In this document: in pieces, positions 26,377 to 35,921 of the stretch | How the letters are laid out: each line of letters begins with the position of its first letter | Position numbering within the stretch: the first letter of the stretch is position 1 | Source: Candidatus Rokuibacteriota bacterium | GTDB taxonomy: Bacteria; Methylomirabilota; Methylomirabilia; Rokubacteriales; CSP1-6 | NCBI GenBank assembly: GCA_003220225.1 | Contig: QHRU01000036.1 | Coordinates: 62,001 to 126,000, forward strand | DNA: 64,000 nt | Direction of reading: 5' to 3' | Notes under the pieces: generated by a model | Databases searched by the model: none | What the model was told of the DNA's origin: nothing | Seen by the model: the letters and a program-made list of their open reading frames with translations, nothing else | Made by a program: the position numbers and the translations under genes

Positions 26377-27131
26377 GCGACCTCGTCCTGCTCGACGACC
26401 CGCGCGACGGCGTCGCGCGACTGACCCTCAACCGTCCCGAGGCGCTCAACGCGCTGAATCGTCCGATCGCCGACGCGCTCGAGGACGCGCTGGGTCGCGC
26501 GGCGGCGATGGACGACGCGCGCGTGCTGCTCGTGGCCGGGCGCGGACGCGCCTTCTGCGCGGGCAACGACATCGCCGAGATGGGCGAGATCGCGGGCCCC
26601 GAGGCGGAGGCGCTCGCGCGGCGCTGGGCGGCGATCATGGAGCGCTTCGCCGCGCTGCCCCAGGTGACGATCGCCGCCGTGGACGGTCACGCGCTCGGCG
26701 GCGGCCTGATGCTCGCCGTCGCCCAGGATCTCAGGATCGCCTCCGACCGCGCGCGCTTCGGCCTGCCGGAGGTCACGCTCGGCTTCAACCCCGCCTACGG
26801 CATCGCGCGGCTGCTCGACGTGCTGGGCGGCGGCCACGGCCGCGACCTGCTGCTCACGGGACGCACGCTGCACGCCACCGAGGCGCTGCGCATGGGCCTG
26901 GTGAACCGCGTGGTGGCGGCGACGACGCTGGCGGAGACGGCCGTGGCGTGGGCGACGGAGATCGCGAAGTCGCCGCGCGAGGGCCTGGCCGCGACGAAGG
27001 AGATCGTGGCCGCCATCCGCGGCGGCCAGCCGGGCGGCGACCCGGCCGCGTATGGGGCGGCGCTCAGGACCGGCGCCGCCGCCCGTGAGCGCATCCGCGC
27101 CTTCGTCGAGCGCAAACGGCAGCACGGCTGA
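26373..27131 (+). CDS. Enoyl-CoA hydratase/isomerase
   Basis: The product is 252 residues with the crotonase fold: LTLNRPEALNALN at the start, the oxyanion motif GRAFCAGNDIAEM near residue 60 and VDGHALGGGLMLAVAQDLRI near 100. FGLPEVTLGFNPAYGIARLL carries one of the two catalytic glutamates (PEV). The Glu usually found about 20 residues earlier is less clear, so isomerase or other crotonase chemistry is possible. It ends the 22769-27131 plus-strand unit. Confidence 0.85.
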   Translation: MSDLVLLDDPRDGVARLTLNRPEALNALNRPIADALEDALGRAAAMDDARVLLVAGRGRAFCAGNDIAEMGEIAGPEAEALARRWAAIMERFAALPQVTIAAVDGHALGGGLMLAVAQDLRIASDRARFGLPEVTLGFNPAYGIARLLDVLGGGHGRDLLLTGRTLHATEALRMGLVNRVVAATTLAETAVAWATEIAKSPREGLAATKEIVAAIRGGQPGGDPAAYGAALRTGAAARERIRAFVERKRQHG

Positions 27132-27170
27132 TTTCCCATCAATGGAGACTTCGACGGCGTTCAGCGGCGA

Positions 27171-29429
27171 CTACTCTCCGCGCGAGCTCTTCTTGTCCTG
27201 CATGTTGCGGTCGGCGTCGCGGAGGAACTCCTCGGCGGTGTCGGGCGGGGACTGGCTCCACGCGAGCCCGGTGGAGCACTCGACGGAAACGGGCAGGCGG
27301 CGCTGGACGCCGAGCGCGGCCAGCTTGTCGCGCACGCGGGCGGCGACGATCTCGGTGTCCTTCGGCTGCGCGTCCAGCAGCAGCACCGCGAACTCGTCGC
27401 CGCCGTAGCGGGCGATGAAGTCGGTGGTCCGCGTGGACTCGACGAGCGCGTCGGCCACCGTTCGCAGCACCTCGTCGCCGAGCGCGTAGCCGAAGCCGTC
27501 GTTCACCGACTTCAGATTCAGCACGTCGAGCGCGAGCAGGAGCAGCCCGGTCTTGCGGCGGCGCGCGCCGGCCGCGAGCCTGCGGTACTGCTCGTGGAAC
27601 GCGCGGCGGCTGGCGAGACCCGTCAGGGGGTCGGGCGCGTAGCGCGCGAGCTTGCGGTCGGCGTCGTACAGCCGGCCGGCCACGACGCGCAGGAGCGCGT
27701 TCGAGAGCTCGCTGGAATCCTCCAGCACGGCCAGGAAGTCGCGCTGGCGCAGGACCAGGCAGTGCGTGCGGTCCACCGCGATGACGGTGGCCGAGCGCGG
27801 CTGGTCGCGCAGGATGCCGAGCTCGCCGAAGATCTCCGCCTTGCCGATCTCACCCAGCAGCATCTCCGCCTGCCCGTCGGCGGTGGCCTCGACCACGCGC
27901 ACGCGGCCCGAGAGCAGGACCCAGAGGTTTTCAGGCGGCTCGCCCTGGCGCGTGACGATGTGGCCGGAGGGATAGACCTGCTCGCTGGCGCGCCGTACGA
28001 GCATGTTCAGCTGCTCGGGCGTGCACTTTCTGAACAACGGCACGGACGCCAGGATGCTGGCCAGGAGCGTCTGCGTCGTCGCGTGGTCCTCGATCGTCTC
28101 CGGCCGCCCGGGCGACTCCTCGCCCTCGGCCTGGCCGTCGAAGGAGACCACCGTGCGCGCCAGCCACGAGCGCACGCGCGCGCGGAGCATCGGCGGGCTG
28201 TACGGCTTCGCGAGGTAGTCGGTGGCTCCGGTCGCCGCGCGGTCGGCGGCGGCGTCGGGCCGGTCGGCGAGCAGGAGGATCGGAAAGTTCGGGCGGTTCA
28301 GGCGCGCGCGCAACGCCGGGATGAGGTCGATGCCGTCGGCGGGCGGCAGGTCGGCGTCGACGATGGCGAGGTCGGGCAGGTGCTCGGTGCCGCGCGTGAG
28401 CGCCGCGTGCATGTCGGGCACGGGCAGCGCGACCATGCCGTCCTCCGCCAGCACGTCCTCGATCGTCATCACCTGTGTCTCGTCGGAGGTGACGACGAGC
28501 ACGCGCGCGCCGGCGACGAGCCGCCGCCGCAGCGCGGAGATGTCGGACACCGGCGCGGAGCCGCCGTCGCCGCTGATCGTCAGCTCGATCCCCTCGCGCG
28601 CGGCGAAGACCTCCATGCGCGAGCCCGCCGCCTGCGCGCGCGCCCGGGCGCTCGCCTCCAGGCGCTCCATCGCCGCGTCGTCGTGGGTCGGGTCGTGGTG
28701 GAAGAGCGCGACGCGCTTGGCGCCAGCGGCCATGGCGACGTCCACCGCGTACTCGAAGGTCGAGTGGCCCCAGCCCACGCGCTGCAGAAACTCCTCCTCG
28801 GTGTACTGCGCGTCGTGGATGACGAGGTCGGCGCCCTTCATGAACGCGACGTGGCGCTGGTCGCCCGGATGATGGAGGATCCCTTCCTCCGGCTTCCAGA
28901 ACGGCTCGTGGTCGGTGCAGTAGGCGACGGTGGCGCCGCCGCTCGTCATGCGGTACGCGATCGTCGGTGCGGTGTGGTTGAGGTACTGCGTCTCCACGAG
29001 CACGTCGCCGACGCGGAAGAAGCCCTCCTCGAGCTCGGTGAAGTGGATGCGCGAGCGCAGGTCCCGGAGCTTGACCGGGAAGTACGAGTACTCCATCTGC
29101 CCCGCCATCGCCTCCTCGAGGCTCTGCTGGAAGCCGAGCGGCGCGTAGACGTTCAGCTCGACGCCGGGAATGAACGCGGGGACGAAGAACGGAAAGCCCT
29201 GGATGTGGTCCCAGTGCGTGTGGCCGATGAAGAGGTGCAGGTGGACCGGCGGCTTCAGCGTCTGGGTGAGGTGGAGGCCGAGCTCGCGCGCGCCGGTCCC
29301 GCAGTCGAGCACGATCACGGTGCCGTCCGCCCCGCGGACTTCCGTGCACGACGTGTTGCCGCCGTAGCGCGCGGTGTGCTCGCCGGGCGCGGCGATCGAG
29401 CCGCGAGTACCCCAGAACCTGACGTACAC
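27171..29429 (-). CDS. Four-domain signalling protein: MBL, receiver, cyclic-nucleotide-binding, GGDEF
   Basis: The product is 752 residues from GTG at 29429 with GGAGG upstream. Residues 1-280 form a metallo-beta-lactamase domain (HTHWDH at 70-75, later TDHEPF, HDAQYTEEEF, GWGHST), like cyclic-nucleotide phosphodiesterases of the RNase Z/AdpP group. About 290-415 is a receiver domain with VDADLP and the KPY lysine. About 430-560 is a cyclic-nucleotide-binding domain (GEIFGELGILRDQPRSATV-type phosphate cassette). About 575-745 is a GGDEF domain with an intact GGDEF at 676-680 and an RxxD inhibitory site (RTTD) five residues before it. It should make c-di-GMP under control of phosphorylation and cNMP. 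Confidence 0.88.
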   Translation of the reverse strand: MYVRFWGTRGSIAAPGEHTARYGGNTSCTEVRGADGTVIVLDCGTGARELGLHLTQTLKPPVHLHLFIGHTHWDHIQGFPFFVPAFIPGVELNVYAPLGFQQSLEEAMAGQMEYSYFPVKLRDLRSRIHFTELEEGFFRVGDVLVETQYLNHTAPTIAYRMTSGGATVAYCTDHEPFWKPEEGILHHPGDQRHVAFMKGADLVIHDAQYTEEEFLQRVGWGHSTFEYAVDVAMAAGAKRVALFHHDPTHDDAAMERLEASARARAQAAGSRMEVFAAREGIELTISGDGGSAPVSDISALRRRLVAGARVLVVTSDETQVMTIEDVLAEDGMVALPVPDMHAALTRGTEHLPDLAIVDADLPPADGIDLIPALRARLNRPNFPILLLADRPDAAADRAATGATDYLAKPYSPPMLRARVRSWLARTVVSFDGQAEGEESPGRPETIEDHATTQTLLASILASVPLFRKCTPEQLNMLVRRASEQVYPSGHIVTRQGEPPENLWVLLSGRVRVVEATADGQAEMLLGEIGKAEIFGELGILRDQPRSATVIAVDRTHCLVLRQRDFLAVLEDSSELSNALLRVVAGRLYDADRKLARYAPDPLTGLASRRAFHEQYRRLAAGARRRKTGLLLLALDVLNLKSVNDGFGYALGDEVLRTVADALVESTRTTDFIARYGGDEFAVLLLDAQPKDTEIVAARVRDKLAALGVQRRLPVSVECSTGLAWSQSPPDTAEEFLRDADRNMQDKKSSRGE

Positions 29430-29491
29430 GCTGCCTCCAGCTGTCGTGACGTGGAACGCGGCGAATATAGCACCAACGCGCGGCGGCGGGC

Positions 29492-29497
29492 TACAAT
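29492..29497 (+). promoter_or_regulatory. -10-like TACAAT upstream of the Liv operon
   Basis: TACAAT lies about 41 bases before the ATG at 29539, followed by an AAGGAGGGA ribosome-binding site. This is a conventional leader, unlike the leaderless genes nearby. Confidence 0.45.
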
Positions 29498-29538
29498 GCC
29501 GCCCGGCGAGGCCGGTCGGACCACCAAGGAGGGATCGC

Positions 29539-30810
29539 ATGCGCTGTACCCGCCGCCACTTTTTAAAGCTGTCCGCTGCGGGCGCCGCCGCCGCGGCCCT
29601 CCCGCTCGACGTCGCTCCCGTCCTGGCGCAGAGCGGACCCGTCCGGCTCGGCATCCTCGTCGCCAAGGCCGGCGTGCTGGCCCCCGTCGGCGAATCGGGG
29701 CTGCGTGGCGTGCAGTTCGCCACCGACCGCATCAACGGCGCCGGCGGCATCCTCGGCCGCAAGCTCGAGCTGGTGATCGAGGAGGAGTCGAGCCCGAAGG
29801 ACACCGTCGAGCGCTTCCGCAAGCTCGCGCTGCAGCACAAGGTGGACGCGGTCAGCGGCGCGATCTCCACGGGCGTCGGGCTCGCGCTCGGTCCCGCCGC
29901 CGAGGAGATGAAGACGATCTGGCTCTCGTGGGACGCGACCACGCAGAAGGGCGTCGAGGAGTCGATGCCCAAGCCGAAGTACTCGTTCCGCTCGACGGAC
30001 AACGAGTGCGAGGCGGTGATGGCCTCGATCCTCACCGCCCGGCACTGGAAGGGACGATTCAAGACGGTGGCCGGCATCAACCCCGACTACTCGTACGGCC
30101 GCGACAACTGGGCGGCCTTCCTGGCGATCATGAAGAAGTACGGGATCGAGGCGCAGGTCGTGAGCGAGCTCTGGCCCAAGCTCGGCGCGACGGACTTCAC
30201 CTCGCACGTGGCGACGCTGGCGCAGGCCAGGCCGGACCTGATCTTCTCGTGCTTCTGGGCGGGCGACACGCCGATCTTCATGAAGCAGGCGCACGCGGCC
30301 GGGCTCACCAGGTCGACGAAGCTCGTGCTCACCACCGGCGGCGGCGTCCACGAGTCGCTCAAGAAGGACTTCACGCCGGAGGGCGCCCTCCTCGGCTACA
30401 ACTGCTTCTACTTCGAGAACACGAAGGCGAGCGCGCTGGCCAGGGAGTTCACGCGCTGGCACCACGACAAGTTCAAGGAGTGGCCGAACTACGAGTCCGA
30501 CCACGGCTACTTCACGGTGGCGGCCTTCAAGGCGGCCGTCGAGCGCGCGGCCAGGGCGGGGGGCGGCAAGTGGCCGACGCAGGACGCCATCATCCAGGCG
30601 CTCGAGGGCGTGGAGGCGGAGTCGCTGTCCGGACCGCGGCGCTACCGCGAGGACCACATCATGGAGGCGACGTTCTTCCAGGGCTTCACCACCCACAAGA
30701 ACAAGCACGACTTCGTCACCATCGATCCCGTGGAGTCGATGGGCACGAAGCAGATCCAGAAGCCGTCGGGCGTCGGCCTCTACGACTGGATCAACGGCTG
30801 GAAGGTCTGA
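29539..30810 (+). CDS. Branched-chain-type ABC transporter substrate-binding protein
   Basis: The product is 423 residues with a twin-arginine-like signal (RRHFLKLSAAGAAAAALPLD). The mature part has the LivJ/K fold: VRLGILVAKAGVLAPVGES, FATDRINGAGGILGRKLELV and YSYGRDNWAAF. In this family ligands include branched-chain amino acids, amides, urea or aromatic acids; the cargo cannot be told from sequence. It is the first gene of a complete importer (SBP, two permeases, two ATPases) and is well translated, with AAGGAGGGA. Confidence 0.9.
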   Translation: MRCTRRHFLKLSAAGAAAAALPLDVAPVLAQSGPVRLGILVAKAGVLAPVGESGLRGVQFATDRINGAGGILGRKLELVIEEESSPKDTVERFRKLALQHKVDAVSGAISTGVGLALGPAAEEMKTIWLSWDATTQKGVEESMPKPKYSFRSTDNECEAVMASILTARHWKGRFKTVAGINPDYSYGRDNWAAFLAIMKKYGIEAQVVSELWPKLGATDFTSHVATLAQARPDLIFSCFWAGDTPIFMKQAHAAGLTRSTKLVLTTGGGVHESLKKDFTPEGALLGYNCFYFENTKASALAREFTRWHHDKFKEWPNYESDHGYFTVAAFKAAVERAARAGGGKWPTQDAIIQALEGVEAESLSGPRRYREDHIMEATFFQGFTTHKNKHDFVTIDPVESMGTKQIQKPSGVGLYDWINGWKV

Positions 30811-31685
30811 CGCTCGTCGGCATCCTGCTGGGCGGCGTCTTCCACGCCGCCGTGCTGTTCCTGGTGGCGGCGGGGCTGCAGCTGGTCTTCGGAGTCCAGA
30901 AGATCCTGAATCTCGCGTGCGGCTCGTTCTACGCGCTGGGGGCGTACGCGGGGGTCTCCGCCGTGCGCGCGGCGCTCGCCGCGGGGCTGCCGGCGCCGCT
31001 CTTCTTCCCCGTCCTGCTCGGCGCCGGGCTCGCGCTGGCCGTCATCGGCCCCGCCATCGAGCGGCTGCTGCGCCCGATCTACGATCGCGACGAGTCGTTC
31101 CAGCTCCTGCTCACCTTCGCGCTCGTGCTCATGTTCGAGGACGTGATCCGCTTCGTCTGGGGCACCGCGCCGCACCAGCTCGGCAACGTCTACCTGACGT
31201 ACGGCCAGGTGCGCGTCGGCGCACTCACCGTCCCCACCTACAACCTCGTCGTCATCGCCTGCGGCGCGGCCATCGCGGCCGGCATGGGGTGGTTCCTCGC
31301 GCGCACGCGCTTCGGGCGCATCGTGCGCGCCACCGCCGAGAACCGCGAGATGGCCGAGGCGATGGGCGTCGACATGGCGCGCGTCTACTCGCGCGTCTTC
31401 ACCCTGGGCGTCGCCCTCGGCACCGTGGGCGGCGCGCTCGTGATTCCCGCCACCGCCGCCGTCAACGAGATGGGCATCGACCTGATCGTGGAGGCGTTCG
31501 CGGTGGTCGTCATCGGCGGGCTCGGCAGCATGCGCGGCGCCTTCGCGGGCGCGCTCATCGTCGGCGTGGTGAAGGCGGTGGCCATCGCCACCTGGCCGGA
31601 AGTCGAGATGCTCGCCATCTACGTGATCGTCATCGCCGTGCTGGTCCTGCGGCCGGCGGGACTCTTCGCCCGGGCCACCGCGTGA
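30807..31685 (+). CDS. livH: ABC permease, LivH type
   Basis: About 292 residues if translation begins at CTG 30807, which shares CTGA with the previous stop. No ATG, GTG or TTG lies in the right place; the next GTG (30849) would cut into the first membrane helix. LVFGVQKILNLACGSFYALG and the late VVVIGGLGSMRGAFAGALIV (EAA-like loop) are LivH hallmarks. About eight membrane segments are present. It forms the channel with the downstream LivM-type protein. Confidence 0.88.
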   Translation: MTLVGILLGGVFHAAVLFLVAAGLQLVFGVQKILNLACGSFYALGAYAGVSAVRAALAAGLPAPLFFPVLLGAGLALAVIGPAIERLLRPIYDRDESFQLLLTFALVLMFEDVIRFVWGTAPHQLGNVYLTYGQVRVGALTVPTYNLVVIACGAAIAAGMGWFLARTRFGRIVRATAENREMAEAMGVDMARVYSRVFTLGVALGTVGGALVIPATAAVNEMGIDLIVEAFAVVVIGGLGSMRGAFAGALIVGVVKAVAIATWPEVEMLAIYVIVIAVLVLRPAGLFARATA

Positions 31686-32629
31686 TCGTGCGCGCGCTCG
31701 GCCTGGCCGCGTGCGCGGCGCTGCTGCTGCTGCCGCTGGCCGGTCTGCCCTACACGACGACGCTGCTGCTGCCCGCCTTCGGCTACGCGATCGCGCTCCT
31801 CGGCCTCAACCTCCTCTTCGGGACCACGGGCCTGCTCTCGTTCGGCCACGCCCTCTTCGTCGCGCTCGGCGGCTACACGGCGGCGGTGCTGACGAGCCGG
31901 CTCGGTGTGCGCAGTCTCGAGATCGTCCTGCTGGCGGCGGCGGCCACGGCCGTCGTCGTCGCCGGCCCCGTGGGCCTGGTGTGCGTGCGCTACGTGAAGA
32001 TCTACTTCGGGATGCTGACCCTCGCCTTCGGCATGCTCTTCTACTCCTTCCTCTACAAGTTCTACGCGCTGACCGGCGGCGACGAGGGCATGCGCGTGCT
32101 CCGCCCCGTCCTCCTCGGCCGGCCGCTCGAGCACCTCGACACGGTCGCGTTCCTCACGGGACCCTTCTACTATTACGCGCTCGCCGTGCTGACCCTGGCC
32201 GCCCTCGTCATGCGCCGCCTCGTGGCCTCGCCCCTCGGGCTCTCGCTGCGCTCGATCCGCGAGAACGCCGCCAAGGCGGAGTCGCTCGGCGTCAGCGTGC
32301 GCCGCTACCGGCTGGCCGCGTTCGTGGTGGCCGCGGTCTTCGGCGCCGTCGGCGGCGCCCTGCTGGTGGTGCCCACCGGCCTCGCCGATCCGCTGCTCGC
32401 CTACTGGACGCACTCCGGCAACCTGGTCTTCATGCTGCTGCTCGGCGGCTTCGACCACTTCTTCGGCCCCGTGCTCGGCGCCGTGGTCTTCATCCTGCTG
32501 CAAGACCAGGTGATGTCGCTCACGTCCTACTGGCGCTTCCTCTTCGGCGCGATCCTGGCCGTCGTCGTCATCTTCTTTCCGCGCGGGCTCATGGGCCTGC
32601 TCGATCCGCGGCGGGCGCCCGCGCCGTGA
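31682..32629 (+). CDS. livM: ABC permease, LivM type
   Basis: The product is 315 residues from GTG (GTGA overlap). YAIALLGLNLLFGTTGLLSF and GHALFVALGGYTAAVL are LivM signatures; RENAAKAESLGVSVRRYRL and VFGAVGGALLVVPTG follow. It has about eight to nine membrane helices. It pairs with LivH to form the membrane channel of the importer. Confidence 0.9.
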   Translation: MIVRALGLAACAALLLLPLAGLPYTTTLLLPAFGYAIALLGLNLLFGTTGLLSFGHALFVALGGYTAAVLTSRLGVRSLEIVLLAAAATAVVVAGPVGLVCVRYVKIYFGMLTLAFGMLFYSFLYKFYALTGGDEGMRVLRPVLLGRPLEHLDTVAFLTGPFYYYALAVLTLAALVMRRLVASPLGLSLRSIRENAAKAESLGVSVRRYRLAAFVVAAVFGAVGGALLVVPTGLADPLLAYWTHSGNLVFMLLLGGFDHFFGPVLGAVVFILLQDQVMSLTSYWRFLFGAILAVVVIFFPRGLMGLLDPRRAPAP

Positions 32630-33378
32630 CGCTGCTGGAGGCGGCGGACGTGAGGAAGTTCTACGGCGACACCTGCGCGCTCGACGGCGTGAGCCTGCGC
32701 GTGGACGCGGGCGAGTTCGTCTCGATCATCGGTCCCAACGGCGCCGGCAAGACGACCCTCGTGAACGTGCTGACCGGGCTGGCGCCGCCGTCGTCGGGCC
32801 GCGTGAGCTTCAAGGGCGTCGACGTCGTCGGCGCCACGCCCGTCCGCCTGGCGCGACTCGGGATGGCGCGCTCGTTCCAGCTCGTGACGATCTTCCCCGG
32901 GCTCAGCGTGGCCGACACGCTGGCGGTGGCCGCGCTGTCGCGCCTGGGACGCAGCGCCCGGCCCTTCACCGCCCTCGCGCGCGACGCCGAGGTCCGCGCG
33001 GCCGTGGAGGAGGTCGCCGTGCTCTTCGGCCTGGCCGACAAGCTCGGGCGCCTGGCGCGCACGCTGCCCCAGGGCGACAAGAAGCTCCTCGACGTCGCGA
33101 GCGCGTTCGCGCTCCACCCGGACGTCATCCTGATGGATGAGCCGACGAGCGGCGTGAGCACCGCCGACAAGACGGCCGTCATGGAGACGCTGGTGCAGGC
33201 GGCGCGGCGCATGGGCATCCGGGCCATCGTCCAGGTCGAGCACGACATGGACATCGTGTTCGGCTACTCCGATCGCATCGTCGCGCTCCACCAGGGGCGC
33301 GTGCTGGCCGACGCGACGCCCGACGCGATCCGCGCCGACGCCGATGTCGTGGCCACCGTCGTCGGACGCCCCCGCTAG
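32626..33378 (+). CDS. livG: ABC ATPase, LivG type
   Basis: The product is 250 residues from GTG (GTGA overlap). Walker A is GPNGAGKTT near residue 37 and Walker B is VILMDEPTSG. The signature loop reads LPQGDKKLL instead of LSGGQ, as in many LivG-like proteins. It drives the importer together with LivF. Confidence 0.9.
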   Translation: MTLLEAADVRKFYGDTCALDGVSLRVDAGEFVSIIGPNGAGKTTLVNVLTGLAPPSSGRVSFKGVDVVGATPVRLARLGMARSFQLVTIFPGLSVADTLAVAALSRLGRSARPFTALARDAEVRAAVEEVAVLFGLADKLGRLARTLPQGDKKLLDVASAFALHPDVILMDEPTSGVSTADKTAVMETLVQAARRMGIRAIVQVEHDMDIVFGYSDRIVALHQGRVLADATPDAIRADADVVATVVGRPR

Positions 33379-33380
33379 CC

Positions 33381-34084
<704 letters not shown>

Positions 34085-34088
<4 letters not shown>

Positions 34089-35125
34089 TCACGCCCATGG
34101 CCACGCTCCCCCTGCTGCCCACCTCGGTCGTCGGATCCCACGGCAAGCCCGGCTGGTGGTTCACCGCTGTGAAGGCGTGGGAGGGCGCCGAGATGGGCCC
34201 CGGCGACATGGACGAGATGTTCGACGACGCCGTGCACACCGCCATCCGCGACATGGAGACGGCGGGCATCGACATCATCACCGACGGCGAGGTGCGGCGC
34301 ACCGACGGGTACGTCGACACCTACTACAAGATCATCAAGAACATCGCGCCGCTGCCGGTGCGCCGGAAGGCCGGGCCGTGGGGCTACGACCAGCAGCAGC
34401 GCTACGAGGCCGTGGGCCGCATCGAGGTGCCGTCCACCGGCTTCGGCCTCGTCAAGGACTTCCAGTTCCTGCGCGCGAACACCGAGCGCGCGCTGAAAGC
34501 CACGTGCGCGGGCCCGCTGACATTCGGCTCGCGGATCCATCCCGGGAGCGCCTACAAGGGTGTGGTCGAGGTCGCCGAGCGTTTCGCCGAGGTCATCAAT
34601 GCCGAGCTCAAGGGGCTCGCCGCCGCCGGCGCCGAGCTGATCCAGCTCGACGAGCCCGCGCGCGGCAACGTCTCGGGCGAGGAGATGGCGCGGCTCTTCA
34701 ACCTGGCCACCGACGGCGTGAAGGCGAAGCTCGCCTTCCACATCTGCTTCGGCAACCGCTTCGGCCGCTCACGCTTTCCGCGGTCCTACGAGCCGTACTT
34801 CCCCGGCGTGCTCAAGGCGCGCGCCGAGCAGTTCGTGCTGGAGTTCGCGAGCCGCGAGCTGTCGGAGGTCGACCTCTGGAAGACATACGGCGACGGGCGC
34901 GAGCTGGGCGCGGGCGTGGTGGACGTGAAGGGCTTCCAGGAGGAGACCGCGGACTCCGTGGCCCGGCGCATCCGCCGCGTGCTCCAGGTCTGCGCGGCCG
35001 AGAAGCTCACGCTGAACCCCGACTGCGGCTTCGGCTGGTCGCCGCGCTACATGTGCAACCAGAAGCTGACAGGGCTGGCGGCGGGGGCGGCCCTGGTCCG
35101 TGCGGAGCTGACCGGCAAGAAGTGA
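34085..35125 (+). CDS. MetE-like (UROD/MetE fold) methyltransferase homologue
   Basis: The product is 346 residues (342 if ATG 34097 is used). The N-terminus [19 protein letters not shown] and the middle ITDGEVRR and [11 protein letters not shown] resemble the C-terminal half of cobalamin-independent methionine synthase. Probable zinc ligands are the His and Cys of FHICFGN and the Cys of NPDCGFGW. Single-domain relatives act as methyltransferases with unknown or corrinoid-linked substrates. Its link to a Liv-type importer suggests that the imported compound is its substrate or product, but this is inference. Confidence 0.78.
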
Positions 35126-35196
35126 CGCGGGAACCGGGGATCCCATCGCGGGGTTTGGGCCGTGTGCGATGCTGGTACCCGATGGAGGGACACCCC

Positions 35197-35388
35197 ATGA
35201 CAGGATCCCGCTCGTACGACGCGGTCATCACCGACCCCGCGAGCCCGATCTTCCGCTACGCCAAGCGTGCGTACTTCATCGTCGATCGCCAGGGTGTCCT
35301 TCGCGACATGAAGGTTCAGCAGAACCCGCTCGAGCTGCTCAAGCCGGAGGAAGTCCTGCAGGCGCTCAAAGACTCGGGGGCGAAGTGA
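35197..35388 (+). CDS. Peroxiredoxin-tail protein, 63 aa (possible remnant)
   Basis: From ATG 35197 with GGAGGG upstream. The sequence [20 protein letters not shown] then [15 protein letters not shown] matches the C-terminal part of AhpC/TSA-type peroxiredoxins, but the N-terminal part with the peroxidatic Cys is missing. It has no Cys and cannot be a peroxidase alone. Its stop shares GTGA with the candidate selenoprotein, so it is transcribed and probably translated with it. Either a truncated remnant or a small accessory protein. Confidence 0.55.
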   Translation: MTGSRSYDAVITDPASPIFRYAKRAYFIVDRQGVLRDMKVQQNPLELLKPEEVLQALKDSGAK

Positions 35389-35921
35389 GGTCCTCCATCG
35401 TCGCGCTCGCCGCCGCCGTCGCCCTGACGGTCGCGGCGGTCGCGGCCGCCGCCCCCGATTTCGCGAGCCTCCAGATCCAGCCCTACGAGCCGCCGAAGCC
35501 CGCGCCCGCGTTCTCGCTGCCCGGGCTCGACGGCACGCCGCAGACGCTCGAGTCGCTGCGCGGCAAGGTGGTGCTCCTCTTCTTCTGGGCCACCTGGTGA
35601 CCGGACTGTCGGAAGGAGTTGCCTTCCGTCGACGCCCTCTATAAGGAGTACAAGGCCCGGGGTCTGGAGGTCCGCCTGATCGACTTCCGCGAGAGTCCCG
35701 ACGTCGTTCGCAAAGCGGTCGCCGAGCGCGGCTACACCGCCCCCGTGCTGCTCGACGAGAGCGGCGACACGACGGGCCGCATGTATGGCGTGTGGGGCCC
35801 GCCGACGGTGTACCTGCTCGACCGCCAGGGCCGGCTCGTCGGCCGCGCGGCGGGGCCGCGCGCGTGGGAGTCGCCCGCCGCGCGTGCGCTGATCGAGGCG
35901 CTCCTCTCCGCGCCGCGCTGA
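35385..35921 (+). CDS. TlpA/thioredoxin-like exported protein, candidate selenoprotein (in-frame TGA)
   Basis: The frame from GTG 35385 runs to TGA 35919 with one internal TGA at 35598-35600. Around it the protein reads [10 protein letters not shown]-(TGA)-PDCRKELP, so TGA takes the place of the first Cys of the WATWCxxC redox motif, giving a UPDC site (residue 72, with Cys75). Both sides are well-formed TlpA/redoxin: signal peptide [40 protein letters not shown] before, and [16 protein letters not shown] with the cis-proline after. A hairpin follows the TGA at once. With selenocysteine the protein would be 178 residues, a periplasmic disulfide reductase or peroxide reductase. If the cell lacks Sec machinery it would be a broken gene. 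Confidence 0.7.
35610..35628 (+). promoter_or_regulatory. Candidate bacterial SECIS hairpin
   Basis: CGGAAGG (35610-35616) pairs with CCTTCCG (35622-35628) around the loop AGTTG. The loop begins 16 bases after the TGA and has G in its second position. This agrees with the general bSECIS plan: a short stem-loop inside the coding region just 3' of UGA with a G at the start of the apical loop, bound by SelB. Confidence 0.5.

Noticed and set aside
27594-30806. Long plus-strand frame leading into LivH
   Set aside because: The first 1000 residues mirror the GGDEF protein and overlap the binding protein out of frame. Only the part from about 30807 is a gene.
32626-33378. LivG considered defective because the signature reads LPQGDKK
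   Set aside because: This variation is common in LivG proteins; Walker A and B are normal.
35598-35600. Reading the TGA as a plain stop with two separate short genes
   Set aside because: The downstream piece would lack the redox site and a ribosome-binding site with a proper start, while the continuous frame gives a complete TlpA-like protein.
35598-35600. Genome-wide reassignment of TGA to an amino acid
   Set aside because: TGA serves as the ordinary stop in most genes here, with tight TGA overlaps, so only local recoding is possible.
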